A stretch of DNA of 64,000 bases, taken from Ewingella sp049889095 (GTDB lineage: Bacteria; Pseudomonadota; Gammaproteobacteria; Enterobacterales; Enterobacteriaceae). Below are positions 8,916-17,464 of the stretch, in pieces. The notes under the pieces were generated by a model, which saw nothing but the letters and a program-made list of their open reading frames with translations, was not told where the DNA came from and ran no database searches. A program made the translations under genes and the position numbers. The DNA is taken from assembly GCA_049889095.1 (NCBI GenBank), contig JBLJFK010000002.1; one strand, given 5' to 3'. How positions within the stretch are numbered: position 1 is the stretch's first letter; each line of letters begins with the position of its first letter.

Positions 8916-8936
8916 AAAGGCGGCTGAGCCGCCTTT
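8916..8936. terminator. Bidirectional terminator between cdsH and the TPR/DUF218 gene
   Basis: AAAGGCGGC, loop TGA, GCCGCCTTT. The minus-strand tail is a run of six T, so it is strongest for the leftward gene; the plus-strand tail is TTTCGCTTTC. Confidence 0.87.
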
Positions 8937-8964
8937 CGCTTTCATTGAATGGGGTTGATTCGTA

Positions 8965-10074
8965 TTAACGCTCTTCAAGCGGATAACTGCGAAAACTCCA
9001 GAGTCCCATAGTTTTCAACGCATCACGGTAAATCCCTTGCTTGTCCCCGTCAGAAACTTTTTGTAATTCAGCCAAGGGCTTGTCAATAGCAGCGACTGAC
9101 ACGAAGCGGATATCGCGCGGACCGGTTTCCCAGCTGGCGATGGTGAACAGCGCCTGAGCACGGCGCACATGGCTCCCTGAACTGACAACCACTGCGTTTT
9201 TGATACGATGCCTCGCCAGCGCATAGCGGCTGAATAGGGCATTCTCCACCGTAGAACGCGCAAAGTTATCCTGATAAATACGTTTGCTGTCGATACCCTG
9301 ATTAACCAGCCATTGTGACATCAGCTTACCTTCCGTCTGGTGGCTTTGCGGAACGCCGCCGGTAACAACAATCATTGCATCGGGCAGTTGTTTCGCGAGT
9401 TCCAGCGTTTTCTCCAGCCGTTGAATAAGCACTTTATTCATCGAACCATCAGGATCGAGTGCATAGCCTAAAGTGACAATGGCGGTCGGACCGGTAAAGG
9501 ACTTGGCGACATCGGCAGACAAAGCGTCGTGAAGCGGCATCAATGTGACCTCATCAATGACCGCAAAAACTTTTTTCAGCTGGTCTGCGCGGCCAGGGTT
9601 AAGCTTTTGCAGTTCGGTCATCTGAGACTCGACGGCGGAGGTATTGCCTTTGTAGCGTTGCCATGCGGCGATATAACTGTGGGCATCGACGTCATCTGGC
9701 GCGATATCCAGGATCTGCTGATACAACATAAGTGCCTTATCGACATTTCGATTATAAATGTACGCACTGGCAGTGCTAAAGATCAGGTCAGCGCGATAAG
9801 GCTCCAGTTTACTCGCCTGCTGAAGGCGATCGGCAACAATTTCCATGTTAGTGGGCAGTTTTCCGGTAAAACCTGCATCGGAAACCCGGGCTGGAGATTT
9901 AAAAGCAGTCAACGCATCCTGGATCAGGAAGTCGACGGTTTGACGCTCGGAAATATACTGTTGATAATCAGCCTGTGGCTGAAGCGTATCTATGGCCCTG
10001 GCGGACACATTGGCAGAAATAAATAAAGTTAAAGCAAGTGCAATGCGGGTTGCCCCATGAGTAGCGATCATCAT
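8965..10074 (-). CDS. Exported TPR and DUF218 (YdcF/ElyC/SanA-like) protein
   Basis: The 369-residue protein starts with a signal-like segment (about residues 8-27, ending VSARA). A tetratricopeptide-like helical region (about 86-165, with NVDKALMLYQQILDIAPDDVDAH as a clear repeat) follows, then a DUF218 domain (about 197-350) carrying VVTGGVPQ, the acidic TEGKLM segment, ARSTVENAL and VVSSGSHVRRA. DUF218 proteins such as ElyC and SanA affect envelope integrity; the catalytic activity is not settled. A TPR module joined to DUF218 differs from the short E. coli paralogues. It is absent from this position in E. coli K-12. An AAGGAT ribosome site lies just before the ATG pair. The function is unknown; a periplasmic location is inferred. 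Confidence 0.8.
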   Translation of the reverse strand: MMIATHGATRIALALTLFISANVSARAIDTLQPQADYQQYISERQTVDFLIQDALTAFKSPARVSDAGFTGKLPTNMEIVADRLQQASKLEPYRADLIFSTASAYIYNRNVDKALMLYQQILDIAPDDVDAHSYIAAWQRYKGNTSAVESQMTELQKLNPGRADQLKKVFAVIDEVTLMPLHDALSADVAKSFTGPTAIVTLGYALDPDGSMNKVLIQRLEKTLELAKQLPDAMIVVTGGVPQSHQTEGKLMSQWLVNQGIDSKRIYQDNFARSTVENALFSRYALARHRIKNAVVVSSGSHVRRAQALFTIASWETGPRDIRFVSVAAIDKPLAELQKVSDGDKQGIYRDALKTMGLWSFRSYPLEER

Positions 10075-10206
10075 TTTATCCTTAACGGGTGAACTACCTC
10101 TCGGGACTATAGATAAAAGCAGCGATGAGTAACAGACTGGCAGGGTGAGATCGGGGAACTATATAAAGCCTTTATGACAATTTTGTGACGGAGAGGCGTA
10201 CAACAG

Positions 10207-10233
10207 AAAAAAGCCGGGACAGATAGCCCGGCT
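10207..10233 (-). terminator. Terminator of cof
   Basis: On the minus strand AGCCGGG, an 8-base loop and CCCGGCT are followed by six T, 17 bases past the cof stop. Confidence 0.9.
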
Positions 10234-10249
10234 GGCTGGAATAACCTTA

Positions 10250-11068
10250 TTATTCGGGGGAATAGGTGAGGTGTGGTGAATGCAGCCAATGTTGTAAAAA
10301 GTGGGACACTGCCTGATTCTGACAGTGGCCAATAACTTGCAGATGAGGAGAGCGCTGTTTCAACACTGGCAGCGCATTGCCCATGACCAGTCCCATACCG
10401 ACGCTCTCCAACATTTCGCGGTCGTTCATCGCATCGCCAAAAGCCATACATTCGGACATATCGATATTCAGACCATCCGTCAGCAACGCCAGCGCACTAC
10501 CTTTGTTGCTACCCGCTGGCTGGATATCCAGACAATCAGCGGCTGAGAAACACAGATCAACGCGCGAACCAAAATGTGCCTCAATAGATGGCTCCAACTT
10601 AAGAAGGACATCATGCGGAGCGGTGAAGCACACTTTACTGTTACCGGTGACAGGCAGCGAGGAAAGTTCCTGTAGCTGGTAGCGAAAACCACTGAACTCA
10701 TGCGGCACCAACAACTGCGGATCATTATGGTCGGTGAACCAGCCCTCATCCCGAAAAACATGCGCGCTGGCAGACGTATTCCAATTTGTATTCAGTAGTT
10801 CTTCGGCGCAATCCGCTGGCAAATCACTGGCGTGCAGGCGTTGCCCGGCCAAATCATGAATGCGCGTGCCATTGCCAGTGATCAAATATCCTTTCAAATC
10901 CAGATTAGCCAGAATATCTTTCATTTCAAGGTAATGGCGGCCTGTCGCAAAAGTGAGTGTCATCGGTTGTTCAGCCAACTGGCGCAGAGTAGACAGCGTT
11001 TTCTCACCTAACCGGTGATCGGGCATTAACAACGTGCCATCCATATCAAATGCAGCCAAACGGAACAT
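10250..11068 (-). CDS. cof: HMP-PP phosphatase Cof (HAD family)
   Basis: The 272-residue HAD phosphatase has motif I DMDGTLL (Asp8 nucleophile, Asp10 acid), motif II in TFATGR, the Lys of SNKGSAL and motif IV GDAMNDREML, with a type IIB cap domain between. E. coli Cof hydrolyses the thiamine intermediate HMP-PP to HMP-P and several sugar phosphates. It is divergent from ybaE as in E. coli. Initiation at MFRLAAFDMDGT matches the family. Confidence 0.93.
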   Translation of the reverse strand: MFRLAAFDMDGTLLMPDHRLGEKTLSTLRQLAEQPMTLTFATGRHYLEMKDILANLDLKGYLITGNGTRIHDLAGQRLHASDLPADCAEELLNTNWNTSASAHVFRDEGWFTDHNDPQLLVPHEFSGFRYQLQELSSLPVTGNSKVCFTAPHDVLLKLEPSIEAHFGSRVDLCFSAADCLDIQPAGSNKGSALALLTDGLNIDMSECMAFGDAMNDREMLESVGMGLVMGNALPVLKQRSPHLQVIGHCQNQAVSHFLQHWLHSPHLTYSPE

Positions 11069-11176
11069 AAAACCTCACAATGACAAGACAAAGCAGCATG
11101 AAAAAGAGTTTCCTGTCTGGCTGCCTTGGGAAAGTTAATGCCGCAAGTATGCCCCGGCATTTACGGAAGTAATAGT

Positions 11177-11247
11177 GAACACTTTATTAATAGTGTTCCG
11201 GATTTAGATCACACTACGCCCTTCTACCGCATGTGACAGTCATGCGG
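11177..11247. promoter_or_regulatory. Two palindromes in the cof/ybaE divergent promoter region
   Basis: GAACACT, 8 bases, AGTGTTC (11177-11198) and CCGCATG, 7 bases, CATGCGG (11227-11247) are both perfect inverted repeats within 70 bp, upstream of ybaE. They are candidate operators; the cognate regulator is not known. Confidence 0.4.
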
Positions 11248-11300
11248 CTTCTATATGCTGGCTATTACAGGCAAACTTTCTTCAGGTGTTCCAAATTTCT

Positions 11301-13001
11301 ATGCGACTACAAAACCGCCTTAATCAGTATCAACGACTGTATGTGAAAGTGGGCGATCAACCTTCGGCGTTAACGGTGGGTGACCTGGCCAACATATTCG
11401 TTTGCAGCGAGCGCCATACCCGTACCTTACTGACGCAGTTCCAGCACGCAGGCTGGATAAGCTGGCATTCGCAGGCAGGCCGCGGAAAGCGTGCCTCGAT
11501 TCAATGCCTCACATCGCCGGAAAGTTTGCGCGAGTCCTATTTGCAGCAGCTACTTAAAAATGGCGATCACTCGGCGGCTTTGCAACTCAGCGAAATGGAC
11601 CCCAAACATCTTACTGCTCTGCTGGCTCCGCATCTTGGCGGACAGTGGCAAGCGGATGCACCGACGCTGCGCATTCCCTATTACCGCATTATGCAGCCGC
11701 TGGATCCACAAACCCTGACCGGACGGGCAGAACAACATCTGGCGCATACACTGCATGCAGGCCTGACGCGTTTTATCACCGGAGAGTCGCTTCCCCAGCC
11801 AGACCTTGCACATCACTGGCAGATAAGCAATAACGGTAAAACGTGGCGCTTCTTCCTGCGTAGCCAGCTCTACTGGCACAATGGTGAACCCGTGACCGCA
11901 GGCCAGCTATGCACCCGTTTTGAAGCGCTGCGCCAGTCACCGCGCAGCAGACAAAGTCTGGCGACAGTGACTCACCTCAGTCAGCCTCATGCTCTCTGTC
12001 TGCAATTCGATTTGCAGGTACCAGATTACTGGCTGGCACACCGTCTGGCCGATCTCAATTCTCTATTGTCGCATCCTGATGACCCACTTTGTGGCGCAGG
12101 ACCTTTTCGTCTGGCAAGTTTTGCCCCGGAATTGGTTCGCCTTGAGCAACACACCTACTATCACTTACAGCATCCTTTCCTGGCCGCGATTGAATTTTGG
12201 ATCACACCACAACTTTTCGCGCAAAAAGATAATGTCAGCTGTCAGCATCCAGTACGAATTATGTTAGGTGAAGAAAATGAACTGGTTAATGTAAAGCCGG
12301 TGAAACGCAGCACCAGCCTGGGCTTTTGCTATATTGCGGCCAACCTGCGACGCGGAAATTTATCCTCAGAGCAGGCGCAGAAGATCATTATGATCATTCA
12401 GCGCTCCGGCCTGTTGAGCCGGCTACCTATTGACCACGATCTGGTTAAGCCCAGCCAAGAGATGCTGCCTGAATGGCCGATCCCCAGGCATGATGTGCCA
12501 CAGGTAACCCTGCCGAAAAAACTCAAATTAGTGTTTCATCCGCCCATTGAACTTGAATTCGTGGCCGATGCGCTGAAAGCCTGTCTGGCCGATGAGGCCT
12601 GTGAATTAGAGGCCATCTATCATCCCGGCCGTTTATGGGATAACGAAGATTCGATAAATTCTGCCGACCTGCTGCTAGGTGACCGCTTAATTGGCGAGGC
12701 GCCTGAAGCCACGCTGGAACACTGGCTGCGCCAGGATCCGCTATGGCCAGGCATTCTCGGTGAGGAAGATCTCCAGGAGCAGCTCAGCCGCCTGCACTCT
12801 ATCCAACAAATTCCGCTCGCCAATGAAAGAGCGAAGGAGCTGCGGGATCATTTTTACCGCCTAATGAAACGCGGGATCATCACGCCGCTGTTTAACTATC
12901 AATATCAGGTCAGTGCGCCGCCGCGCGTCAATGGCGTGCAGCTTACGGCATGGGGCTGGTTTGATTTTTCTCAGGCGTGGATCCCGCCGCCGTTGCCCTG
13001 A
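11301..13001 (+). CDS. ybaE: SgrR-family regulator/solute-binding fusion YbaE
   Basis: With the ATG at 11301 the product is 566 residues, equal to E. coli YbaE; an in-frame GTG at 11286 would add five residues. An N-terminal winged helix-turn-helix (about 1-110, LTVGDLANIFVCSERHTRTLL) precedes a solute-binding domain related to family 5 oligopeptide-binding proteins (about 150-560). There is no signal peptide, so the binding domain acts in the cytosol as a sensor. SgrR, the best-known paralogue, activates the glucose-phosphate stress sRNA SgrS. The target and ligand of YbaE are not established. The ribosome site is poor for either start. The 3' end forms one arm of a terminator-like hairpin. 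Confidence 0.85.
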   Translation: MRLQNRLNQYQRLYVKVGDQPSALTVGDLANIFVCSERHTRTLLTQFQHAGWISWHSQAGRGKRASIQCLTSPESLRESYLQQLLKNGDHSAALQLSEMDPKHLTALLAPHLGGQWQADAPTLRIPYYRIMQPLDPQTLTGRAEQHLAHTLHAGLTRFITGESLPQPDLAHHWQISNNGKTWRFFLRSQLYWHNGEPVTAGQLCTRFEALRQSPRSRQSLATVTHLSQPHALCLQFDLQVPDYWLAHRLADLNSLLSHPDDPLCGAGPFRLASFAPELVRLEQHTYYHLQHPFLAAIEFWITPQLFAQKDNVSCQHPVRIMLGEENELVNVKPVKRSTSLGFCYIAANLRRGNLSSEQAQKIIMIIQRSGLLSRLPIDHDLVKPSQEMLPEWPIPRHDVPQVTLPKKLKLVFHPPIELEFVADALKACLADEACELEAIYHPGRLWDNEDSINSADLLLGDRLIGEAPEATLEHWLRQDPLWPGILGEEDLQEQLSRLHSIQQIPLANERAKELRDHFYRLMKRGIITPLFNYQYQVSAPPRVNGVQLTAWGWFDFSQAWIPPPLP

Positions 13002-13046
13002 CCTTTTATATCAAGCCAAAGGGCAGTACCATGGGCGGGATTTTTT
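12981..13046 (+). terminator. Terminator-like hairpin overlapping the end of ybaE
   Basis: ATCCCGCC (12981-12988, inside the last ybaE codons) pairs with GGCGGGAT (13034-13041), and inside it TGCCCT (12994-12999) pairs with AGGGCA (13020-13025). Six T follow at 13041-13046. queC starts 45 bp later, so this may stop or attenuate ybaE-queC readthrough. Confidence 0.6.
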
Positions 13047-13090
13047 CTGTCAGCGCATCTGGCATACGTCTGAGTAAAACAGGTAAACAT

Positions 13091-13795
13091 ATGAAAAGAG
13101 CAGTGGTGGTTTTTAGCGGCGGTCAGGACTCAACAACTTGCCTGATTCAGGCATTGACGCAATATGATGAAGTGCACTGCATCACCTTCGATTATGGTCA
13201 ACGACATCGCGCAGAAATCGACATTGCTCGCAAACTTTCTGTAGCGTTAGGCGCTAAAGCCCACAAGGTGTTGGATGTCGGTCTGTTGAATGAACTGGCA
13301 GTGAGCAGCCTGACTCGTGACAATATTCCTGTGCCCGCTTTCGGCGAGGAGTCTGACAACGGGCTCCCGAGTACCTTCGTTCCAGGCCGAAATATTTTAT
13401 TCCTTACGCTGGCGGCGATTTATGCCTACCAGATTCAGGCCGAAGCCGTGATCACTGGCGTATGTGAAACCGATTTCTCCGGCTATCCGGATTGCCGCGA
13501 CGAATTCGTCAAAGCACTGAACCATGCTATTTCATTAGGTATAGCCCGAGAAATCCGCTTTGAAACGCCACTCATGTGGTTGAACAAAGCGGAAACATGG
13601 GCATTGGCCGATTATTATCAGCAGTTGGAGCTTGTCCGCCACCAAACGCTCACCTGCTATAACGGTATCGCTGGTGATGGCTGTGGCGACTGTGCAGCCT
13701 GTCATTTGCGCGCCAATGGTCTGCAACAATATCAGCAGGACAAACGTGCCGTAACGGCCAGTCTGAAAAAAAAAGTCGGCGGGCTTACATTTTAA
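13091..13795 (+). CDS. queC: 7-cyano-7-deazaguanine (preQ0) synthase QueC
   Basis: The 234-residue protein (E. coli 231) converts 7-carboxy-7-deazaguanine to preQ0 using ATP and ammonia, an early step of queuosine synthesis. The PP-loop SGGQDSTTC lies at residues 9-17, and the C-terminal zinc cysteines are in CYNGIAGDGCGDCAAC. The ATG at 13091 gives the family start MKRAVVVFSGGQDS; the upstream in-frame extension contains the terminator-like hairpin and is not coding. Tgt and QueA, later steps of the same pathway, are encoded near 53-55 kb. Confidence 0.96.
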   Translation: MKRAVVVFSGGQDSTTCLIQALTQYDEVHCITFDYGQRHRAEIDIARKLSVALGAKAHKVLDVGLLNELAVSSLTRDNIPVPAFGEESDNGLPSTFVPGRNILFLTLAAIYAYQIQAEAVITGVCETDFSGYPDCRDEFVKALNHAISLGIAREIRFETPLMWLNKAETWALADYYQQLELVRHQTLTCYNGIAGDGCGDCAACHLRANGLQQYQQDKRAVTASLKKKVGGLTF

Positions 13796-13803
13796 GATTT
13801 CGA

Positions 13804-13833
13804 TGACCGGGTTTGACACTTCACACCCGGTCA
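13804..13833. terminator. Hairpin between convergent queC and fadM
   Basis: TGACCGGGT and its exact complement flank a 12-base loop. U tails are weak on both strands, but the position between convergent stop codons fits a shared terminator. Confidence 0.6.
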
Positions 13834-13873
13834 ATCACTTTCCTAACTGTATTCTCATCATTCCAGCCCACGT

Positions 13874-14275
13874 TTAATTCTCTTTAAGTTCCAGCTCCCG
13901 CAGTCTTTCCAGCAGTTCCCCTTCAAGCGGCAGGGCTTTTTGTGTCCGCAGATCGATACATACAAAAGTCAGGGTTGCATCGGCGACTATATCTCCTTCC
14001 CTTGTGATCACCTGTTCTATGACGCCGCTGCGGCCATTGATCTGCTGCAGGCTGCTGTCTATGCGTAATACGTCGCCTAAGGTTGCTGGCTTGCGGTAAT
14101 TAATATTGATATTGACCACAATGAACGCAATGTTGTTGGCGCTCATCCATTTAAAACCGCTTTTGTTATCGAGCCACTCCCAACGGGCGGACTCTAAAAA
14201 CTCAAGATAGCGGGCATTATTAACATGTTGATAGACGTCGATATGAAAACCACGAACCGTAATAAACGTATGCAT
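13874..14275 (-). CDS. fadM: Long-chain acyl-CoA thioesterase FadM
   Basis: The 133-residue single hot-dog protein (E. coli 132) matches FadM/YbaW, including GFHIDVYQHVNNARYLEFLESARWEW with the catalytic-site Asp and His. FadM hydrolyses long-chain acyl-CoA that stalls in beta-oxidation, such as 3,5-tetradecadienoyl-CoA. The ATG at 14275 was chosen because the alignment starts at MHTFITVRG; the frame is open nine codons further upstream. Confidence 0.93.
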   Translation of the reverse strand: MHTFITVRGFHIDVYQHVNNARYLEFLESARWEWLDNKSGFKWMSANNIAFIVVNININYRKPATLGDVLRIDSSLQQINGRSGVIEQVITREGDIVADATLTFVCIDLRTQKALPLEGELLERLRELELKEN

Positions 14276-14351
14276 AATCTCTTCGGTGCTCCTGAGAAAC
14301 AAGGGTCAGGTAAGGTATCTGTACTGGTCAGATGTCTTGAAAGATTAGCAG

Positions 14352-14386
14352 AAGAAAACGGCGATAACCGTTATCAGGTCATCGCC
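14352..14386 (-). terminator. Terminator of ybaV
   Basis: On the minus strand CGGCGAT (14386-14380) pairs with ATCGCCG (14364-14358) and is followed by TTTTCTTCT. It starts 11 bases past the ybaV stop. Confidence 0.7.
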
Positions 14387-14396
14387 GGGACATCCG

Positions 14397-14783
14397 TCAC
14401 AGTTTCAGACGGTCCTTGTTACGTTCAAATAGCGCAGCACCAATTCCTGGTACTTCCTGCAACTGATCGATAGCGGTGAACGGCCCCAGCTCTTCACGAT
14501 AACTGATGATCGCCTGCCCCTTCTTAAGACCTACGCCGTTCATTACCTGGGCAAAATCTTCTGCGGTTGCCGTGTTGACATTGACCCTGGCATCATCCGT
14601 AGTGATGGCCTGCTCTTTTTTAGCTACCGATGTTCCCACTTTACTCGTCGGAGCCTGCGCGACTGCAGACGTCGTGGTTGCGACCTGACTAACCGCCATC
14701 GGTGCAGCCTGAAGCATGACCGGAAGAGTAGATAGACCTAAAGCCAGGGCCAGTGAGAGTGAAGTAATGCCTAATTTTTTCAT
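14397..14783 (-). CDS. ybaV: ComEA-like helix-hairpin-helix protein YbaV
   Basis: The 128-residue protein has a signal peptide (MKKLGITSLSLALALGLSTL..., cleavage near LQAAP), an Ala/Thr-rich linker (about 28-65) and a C-terminal double helix-hairpin-helix DNA-binding domain (about 66-128, VNVNTATAEDFAQVMNGVGLKKG and LQEVPGIGAAL). It resembles the soluble periplasmic ComEA proteins that bind DNA in competent bacteria; a DNA-uptake role in Enterobacterales is not established. GGAGG lies 7 bases before the ATG. Confidence 0.9.
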   Translation of the reverse strand: MKKLGITSLSLALALGLSTLPVMLQAAPMAVSQVATTTSAVAQAPTSKVGTSVAKKEQAITTDDARVNVNTATAEDFAQVMNGVGLKKGQAIISYREELGPFTAIDQLQEVPGIGAALFERNKDRLKL

Positions 14784-14864
14784 GCTGTATCCTCCATGTG
14801 TTTTCAGCATGGACAGAGTGCAGCAAGTTTTATCAGGCAACAATTGGCAGATTTAAAATGTGGA

Positions 14865-14886
14865 AAAGGCCGCGAAAGCGGCCTTT
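14865..14886 (-). terminator. Terminator of ppiD
   Basis: AAAGGCCGC and its complement enclose a GAAA tetraloop (TTTC on the minus strand), giving a very stable hairpin with a short TTTT tail, 35 bases past the ppiD stop. Confidence 0.85.
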
Positions 14887-14920
14887 GGATGTTGCAACAC
14901 GTTGCATAGTTTTGCGACAT

Positions 14921-16801
14921 TTATTGGTTTTGCGCAGCAGAACCCAGCTTGATCTTGGCTTCCTGACGCAGGTTTGTCAGCAAAGCATCGAAGGTCACGT
15001 TGGATGAAGACTGTTGCAGTTGCTGCTCAAAACGTTCTGTTTCGTCATCTGGCAGCTTGCCCGGGTTAACCGCAGTCAGCTCAACGAGCACGCTATTACC
15101 TTTGTCATCCTGAGATAAGCCATATACTGGCTGGTCTTTTTGCGAATGAGGCAATGCATAAACGTTTTGCTCAAACGCAGAAGGCTGCTGAGTACGCTGG
15201 ATTTTCTGCACATCACCAAAGCTCAAACCCGCTGCTTTTAAGGCTTCATCACCTTTACCGGCTTTAAGTGCTGTCAGCAGTTTCTCACCCTCCATACGCG
15301 CCTGGTCTTCCGCTTTCTGGCGTTTCACTAATGCAATCACTTGATCTTTAACTTCAGCAAAAGGCTTAAAGCCTTCGGCTTTGTGCGCATCGACGCGTAG
15401 AACAAAGGCGCGGTCACCATCAACGGTGATGATGTCTGAATTGCTGCCTGGCGTGCCGTCCTGACCAATCAAACCACCTTCGAAGATAGCCTGAACAACA
15501 GGTTTGAAGTTAATACCCTCAGGAATCTGTTCCTGAGTAAACCAATCAGTATGTGTTGCTTTCACACCGGCAACCTCTTCAGCTGAGGCTAAAGATTCGT
15601 TGTCATTGGTAGCCGCTTCACTGACCTTCTGCTGTAACGCGTAATAGGCGTCAACGGCTTTCTCTAGTTTAAGCTTATCAACGATGCTGTCATGCACTTG
15701 AGCCATAGGTTTGATTTGCTCAGGTTGAATGTCTTCGAGACGTAAAATGAAGAAGCTACTGTCGGATTTAATCACACCAGAAATCTGACCTTTCGTGGTC
15801 AAATTGGCGCTTTTAAATTCAGGCAGCGTCGTTTCAGGTTCAACCCAGTCCATCAGGCCGCCCTGCTTACCGCTCAGCTTATCAATGGACTTCGTTTTAG
15901 CCAGTTCGGCAAAATCAGCGCCCTTCTTCAACTCAGCGGCGACGGCATCTGCATCCGGCTGTGTTTTGAGGACGATAACACTATAGCGACGACGTTCCGG
16001 TTGACCAAACTCGCTCTTGTGCTGATCATAGTAGGCCGTGACGTCAGCATCACTGACGCTTGATTTCCCCTGCATGGCCGCTGCATCCATTTCGATATAG
16101 CTGACTTTTACCTGCTCGGGGGAGACAAAGTTATTCTTGTGTTGGTCGTAGAAAGTCTGTGCTTCGCTGTCGCTGACCTGTTGTTTCGTAGCCAGAGCCG
16201 CGGTATCGAGAGTCGCCGTACGAACGTCACGTCCCTGCAGAAGTAATTCAGACATGGCTTTGGTTTCAGACGGCAAAATGAAATCTGACGTTCCAAAAGC
16301 CTGAGCCAGTTGCTGGCTGACCAACTGCTGTTTCATCAATTTAGCAAAATTGTCTGGGCTGTAACCCATACCCTGAATGCTTTGCAGATATTTGGCGTTA
16401 TCGAAACGGCCTTCAGTCTGGAATTGCGGGGTTGCCAGGATAGCGTCTTTAATTTGTTGATCGCTGACGGTGATACCCAGCGTCTTGGAATACTGATCGA
16501 GCAAAGTGACATCAATCAGGTTGTTTAGGGATTCCTGACGCAGTTGTTGCATATAGCCTTCGCTACCTGCCAGCGTAGAGAATTGATCGCCAAGCTGTTG
16601 CTGCAGTCGGCTACGCTGGGTTTGTACCGCTTGCTCCAACTGCGAACGTCCTATTTCCTGACCATTCACTTTCGCTGCATAGTCGCCTGAACCGCCGATC
16701 AGGTAGTCGCCTACCCCTGTCAAAATAAAGGACAGAATAATCAGGGCCAGAATAATTTTGAGCACGACGTTGTTGGAAGCCGCGCGTAAATTGTCCATCA
16801 T
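14921..16801 (-). CDS. ppiD: Periplasmic folding chaperone PpiD
   Basis: The 626-residue protein (E. coli 623) has a short cytosolic tail, one signal-anchor helix (about 13-34, VVLKIILALIILSFILTGVG) and a large periplasmic part: SurA-like chaperone segments flanking a parvulin domain (about 265-360). It sits at the exit of the Sec translocon and assists folding of newly exported proteins. Its position between hupB and ybaV is conserved in E. coli. Two ATG codons are adjacent at the start, as in E. coli (MMD). Confidence 0.95.
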   Translation of the reverse strand: MMDNLRAASNNVVLKIILALIILSFILTGVGDYLIGGSGDYAAKVNGQEIGRSQLEQAVQTQRSRLQQQLGDQFSTLAGSEGYMQQLRQESLNNLIDVTLLDQYSKTLGITVSDQQIKDAILATPQFQTEGRFDNAKYLQSIQGMGYSPDNFAKLMKQQLVSQQLAQAFGTSDFILPSETKAMSELLLQGRDVRTATLDTAALATKQQVSDSEAQTFYDQHKNNFVSPEQVKVSYIEMDAAAMQGKSSVSDADVTAYYDQHKSEFGQPERRRYSVIVLKTQPDADAVAAELKKGADFAELAKTKSIDKLSGKQGGLMDWVEPETTLPEFKSANLTTKGQISGVIKSDSSFFILRLEDIQPEQIKPMAQVHDSIVDKLKLEKAVDAYYALQQKVSEAATNDNESLASAEEVAGVKATHTDWFTQEQIPEGINFKPVVQAIFEGGLIGQDGTPGSNSDIITVDGDRAFVLRVDAHKAEGFKPFAEVKDQVIALVKRQKAEDQARMEGEKLLTALKAGKGDEALKAAGLSFGDVQKIQRTQQPSAFEQNVYALPHSQKDQPVYGLSQDDKGNSVLVELTAVNPGKLPDDETERFEQQLQQSSSNVTFDALLTNLRQEAKIKLGSAAQNQ

Positions 16802-16825
16802 AGTGAGGCAACACTCCGCTGTAAT

Positions 16826-16852
16826 AAAAAAAGCGCATCGATTCCGATGCGC
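16826..16852 (-). terminator. Terminator of hupB
   Basis: GCGCATCG, loop of four, CGATGCGC, then on the minus strand a run of seven T. It lies between hupB and ppiD. Confidence 0.9.
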
Positions 16853-16972
16853 CTTGTATCTTACCTTACCAGCCCGTTGACGTCAGGTTATTGTTTAACA
16901 ACCAGACCTGAGAATGAAAAGCACTGTACTGGCTTTTGTCTCGCACAGGTTTGACGCCTGACCAGCAGGTAA

Positions 16973-17248
16973 TTAACCGTTGACTGCGTCTTTCAACGCT
17001 TTACCAGCACGGAAACCAGGCACTTTTGCCGCAGCAATGCTGATTTCTTTACCAGTCTGTGGGTTACGGCCTGTACGAGCAGAACGCTCACGAACCGAGA
17101 AAGTACCAAAGCCAACCAAAGCAACTTCTTCCCCAGATTTCAAGGTGTCGGTTACCGATCCAAGTACTGCATCCAATACGCGTCCAGCAGCCGCTTTAGA
17201 AATATCAGCACCAGCGGCAATTTTGTCGATCAGTTGTGACTTATTCAC
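16973..17248 (-). CDS. hupB: DNA-binding protein HU-beta
   Basis: The 91-residue nucleoid protein bends DNA non-specifically as a homo- or heterodimer. The DNA-wrapping beta arm with RTGRNPQTGKEI is intact. The start is GTG at 17248, giving V/MNKSQLIDKIA as in E. coli hupB, which also uses GTG; a longer ATG frame up to 17344 lacks family similarity. GAGGGG lies upstream at a usable distance. It sits between lon and ppiD in the conserved order. Confidence 0.97.
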   Translation of the reverse strand: MNKSQLIDKIAAGADISKAAAGRVLDAVLGSVTDTLKSGEEVALVGFGTFSVRERSARTGRNPQTGKEISIAAAKVPGFRAGKALKDAVNG

Positions 17249-17393
17249 TCTATTTATCCCCTCTAGAAATTCTATCGTCACGTCGCATTTTCCCAGCGAA
17301 TATGACAGCGCAGCTGTTATATCAAGCCTGCCAGGGCTATGCAAGCGGCTAAAAGCAGCCTGAAAGGTTCTGACAGTTGTCTAACTTAACGAT

Positions 17394-17432
17394 ACAAAAA
17401 AAGGCTGGCAAGTGAGATTTCGCCTACCAGCC
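17394..17432 (-). terminator. Terminator of lon
   Basis: On the minus strand GGCTGGTA pairs with TGCCAGCC (one G-U pair) and is followed by seven T, 33 bases past the lon stop. Confidence 0.85.
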
Positions 17433-17464
17433 CGAGTTTTATTCAACTGTGACGGCTATGATCA

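Noticed and set aside
13002..13090. PreQ1 riboswitch before queC
   Set aside because: The gap is occupied by the terminator-like hairpin; no preQ1 aptamer pattern was visible.
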